From positions 4,957 through 11,255 of the forward strand of contig JAAUZN010000033.1 in the NCBI GenBank assembly GCA_014804565.1: 6,299 nt of DNA. Direction: 5' to 3'. Numbering within the stretch: position 1 is the stretch's first letter; every line of letters starts with the position of its first letter. The position numbers were made by a program, and so were the translations under genes. The notes beneath the pieces were generated by a model. It saw only the letters and a list, made by a program, of their open reading frames with translations, ran no database searches and was not told the DNA's origin. This document shows positions 5,932 to 6,299 of this stretch, in pieces. This stretch comes from Lachnospiraceae bacterium (GTDB lineage: Bacteria > Bacillota > Clostridia > Lachnospirales > Lachnospiraceae).

Positions 5932-6299
5932 ATGAGAGAAGAAGAGTTGATGATGGAACGCTGGGAGTTGGCTGCCACACGGATCAAAGAGATACCGAAT
6001 GAGTCAATTTGTCCGTCGCCTTACAGGGAGTATTTTATCCGGATGGCACAGTTTGCGGAACAGATGGAAGACACCTGGAAGCTGGTGGAGAGCGGGGCTT
6101 TGCGGCGGATGACGCTGGAGCAGCTTAAAGAGCACAATCATCTGCTCTATGCGGATATTTTACCGGAGCATTATAGTGAGAGTTATGCGAATCCGACCTA
6201 TGCGGTGGATCGACTTGGTGAGTCAATCGGACAGATGCTGTCTTTTCTCTACACGGAGCTGCGCAGTATGATACCTGCGGTTTACGAGGGGAATCGGGC
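5932..6299 (+). CDS. Partial soluble protein, possibly N-terminus of an aminopeptidase
   Basis: An open frame starts at the ATG at 5932, 5 bases after GGGAGG (5921-5926), and runs without a stop to the window end, giving 122 residues. It has no signal peptide or membrane segment and reads as a charged, mostly helical N-terminal region: MREEELMMERWELAATRIKE at the start, then CPSPYREYF, LPEHYSESYANPTYAVDRLG and LSFLYTELRSMIPAVYEG. This resembles, from memory, the N-terminal helical region of proteins called leucyl aminopeptidase or aminopeptidase T in Lachnospiraceae, whose catalytic part would lie beyond the window. No metal-binding residues of a peptidase are visible here, so the functional call is tentative, while the coding call is firm from codon pattern and the ribosome binding site. 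Confidence 0.8.
   Translation, partial: MREEELMMERWELAATRIKEIPNESICPSPYREYFIRMAQFAEQMEDTWKLVESGALRRMTLEQLKEHNHLLYADILPEHYSESYANPTYAVDRLGESIGQMLSFLYTELRSMIPAVYEGNR

Overview
The window looks like chromosome of a Gram-positive, low-to-mid GC Clostridia, most likely a Lachnospiraceae member. This is judged from strong AGGAG-type Shine-Dalgarno sites, tightly packed same-strand genes, and gene types common in that group: a NatA/NatB-type exporter whose permease is fused to a CPBP protease, a stand-alone pyrE, and small membrane proteins behind it. The family and organism calls rest on recognition, not on a database search. All supportable genes are on the + strand and no gap exceeds about 115 bases.

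Layout. (1) 1-1576: the last three quarters of a MATE-family multidrug/metabolite antiporter, overlapping by one base (TAATG) a 177-residue minimal protein-kinase-like protein. This pair is visibly more AT-rich than the rest. (2) 1638-4492: a two-gene ABC exporter, an ATPase of NatA type and a 680-residue permease, joined by a 4-base ATGA overlap. The permease carries a complete CPBP (Abi/CAAX-protease-like) intramembrane protease domain at its C-terminus. (3) 4493-4609: a short control region with a hairpin just after the permease stop, a good sigma-A-type promoter whose -35 box lies in that hairpin's 3' side, and a second small hairpin at the predicted 5' end of the next mRNA. (4) 4610-5460: pyrE (orotate phosphoribosyltransferase) followed 20 bases later by a 50-residue glycine-patterned membrane miniprotein, closed by a strong intrinsic terminator. 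(5) 5507-6299: a second hairpin, a 106-residue three-helix membrane protein of unknown function, and the 5' part of a longer soluble protein that runs off the window.

How they work together. The MATE-kinase pair and the ABC-CPBP pair each look translationally coupled. The second is a self-contained membrane machine in which one polypeptide combines export channel and protease. pyrE has its own promoter and is not in a pyr operon, and the miniprotein is its operon partner. The two small membrane proteins have no assigned function. No CRISPR array, IS element, tRNA, rRNA or classical riboswitch is visible. The most interesting items are the permease-protease fusion, the minimal kinase coupled to a MATE pump, and the glycine-zipper-like miniprotein that a length-filtered gene finder would miss.
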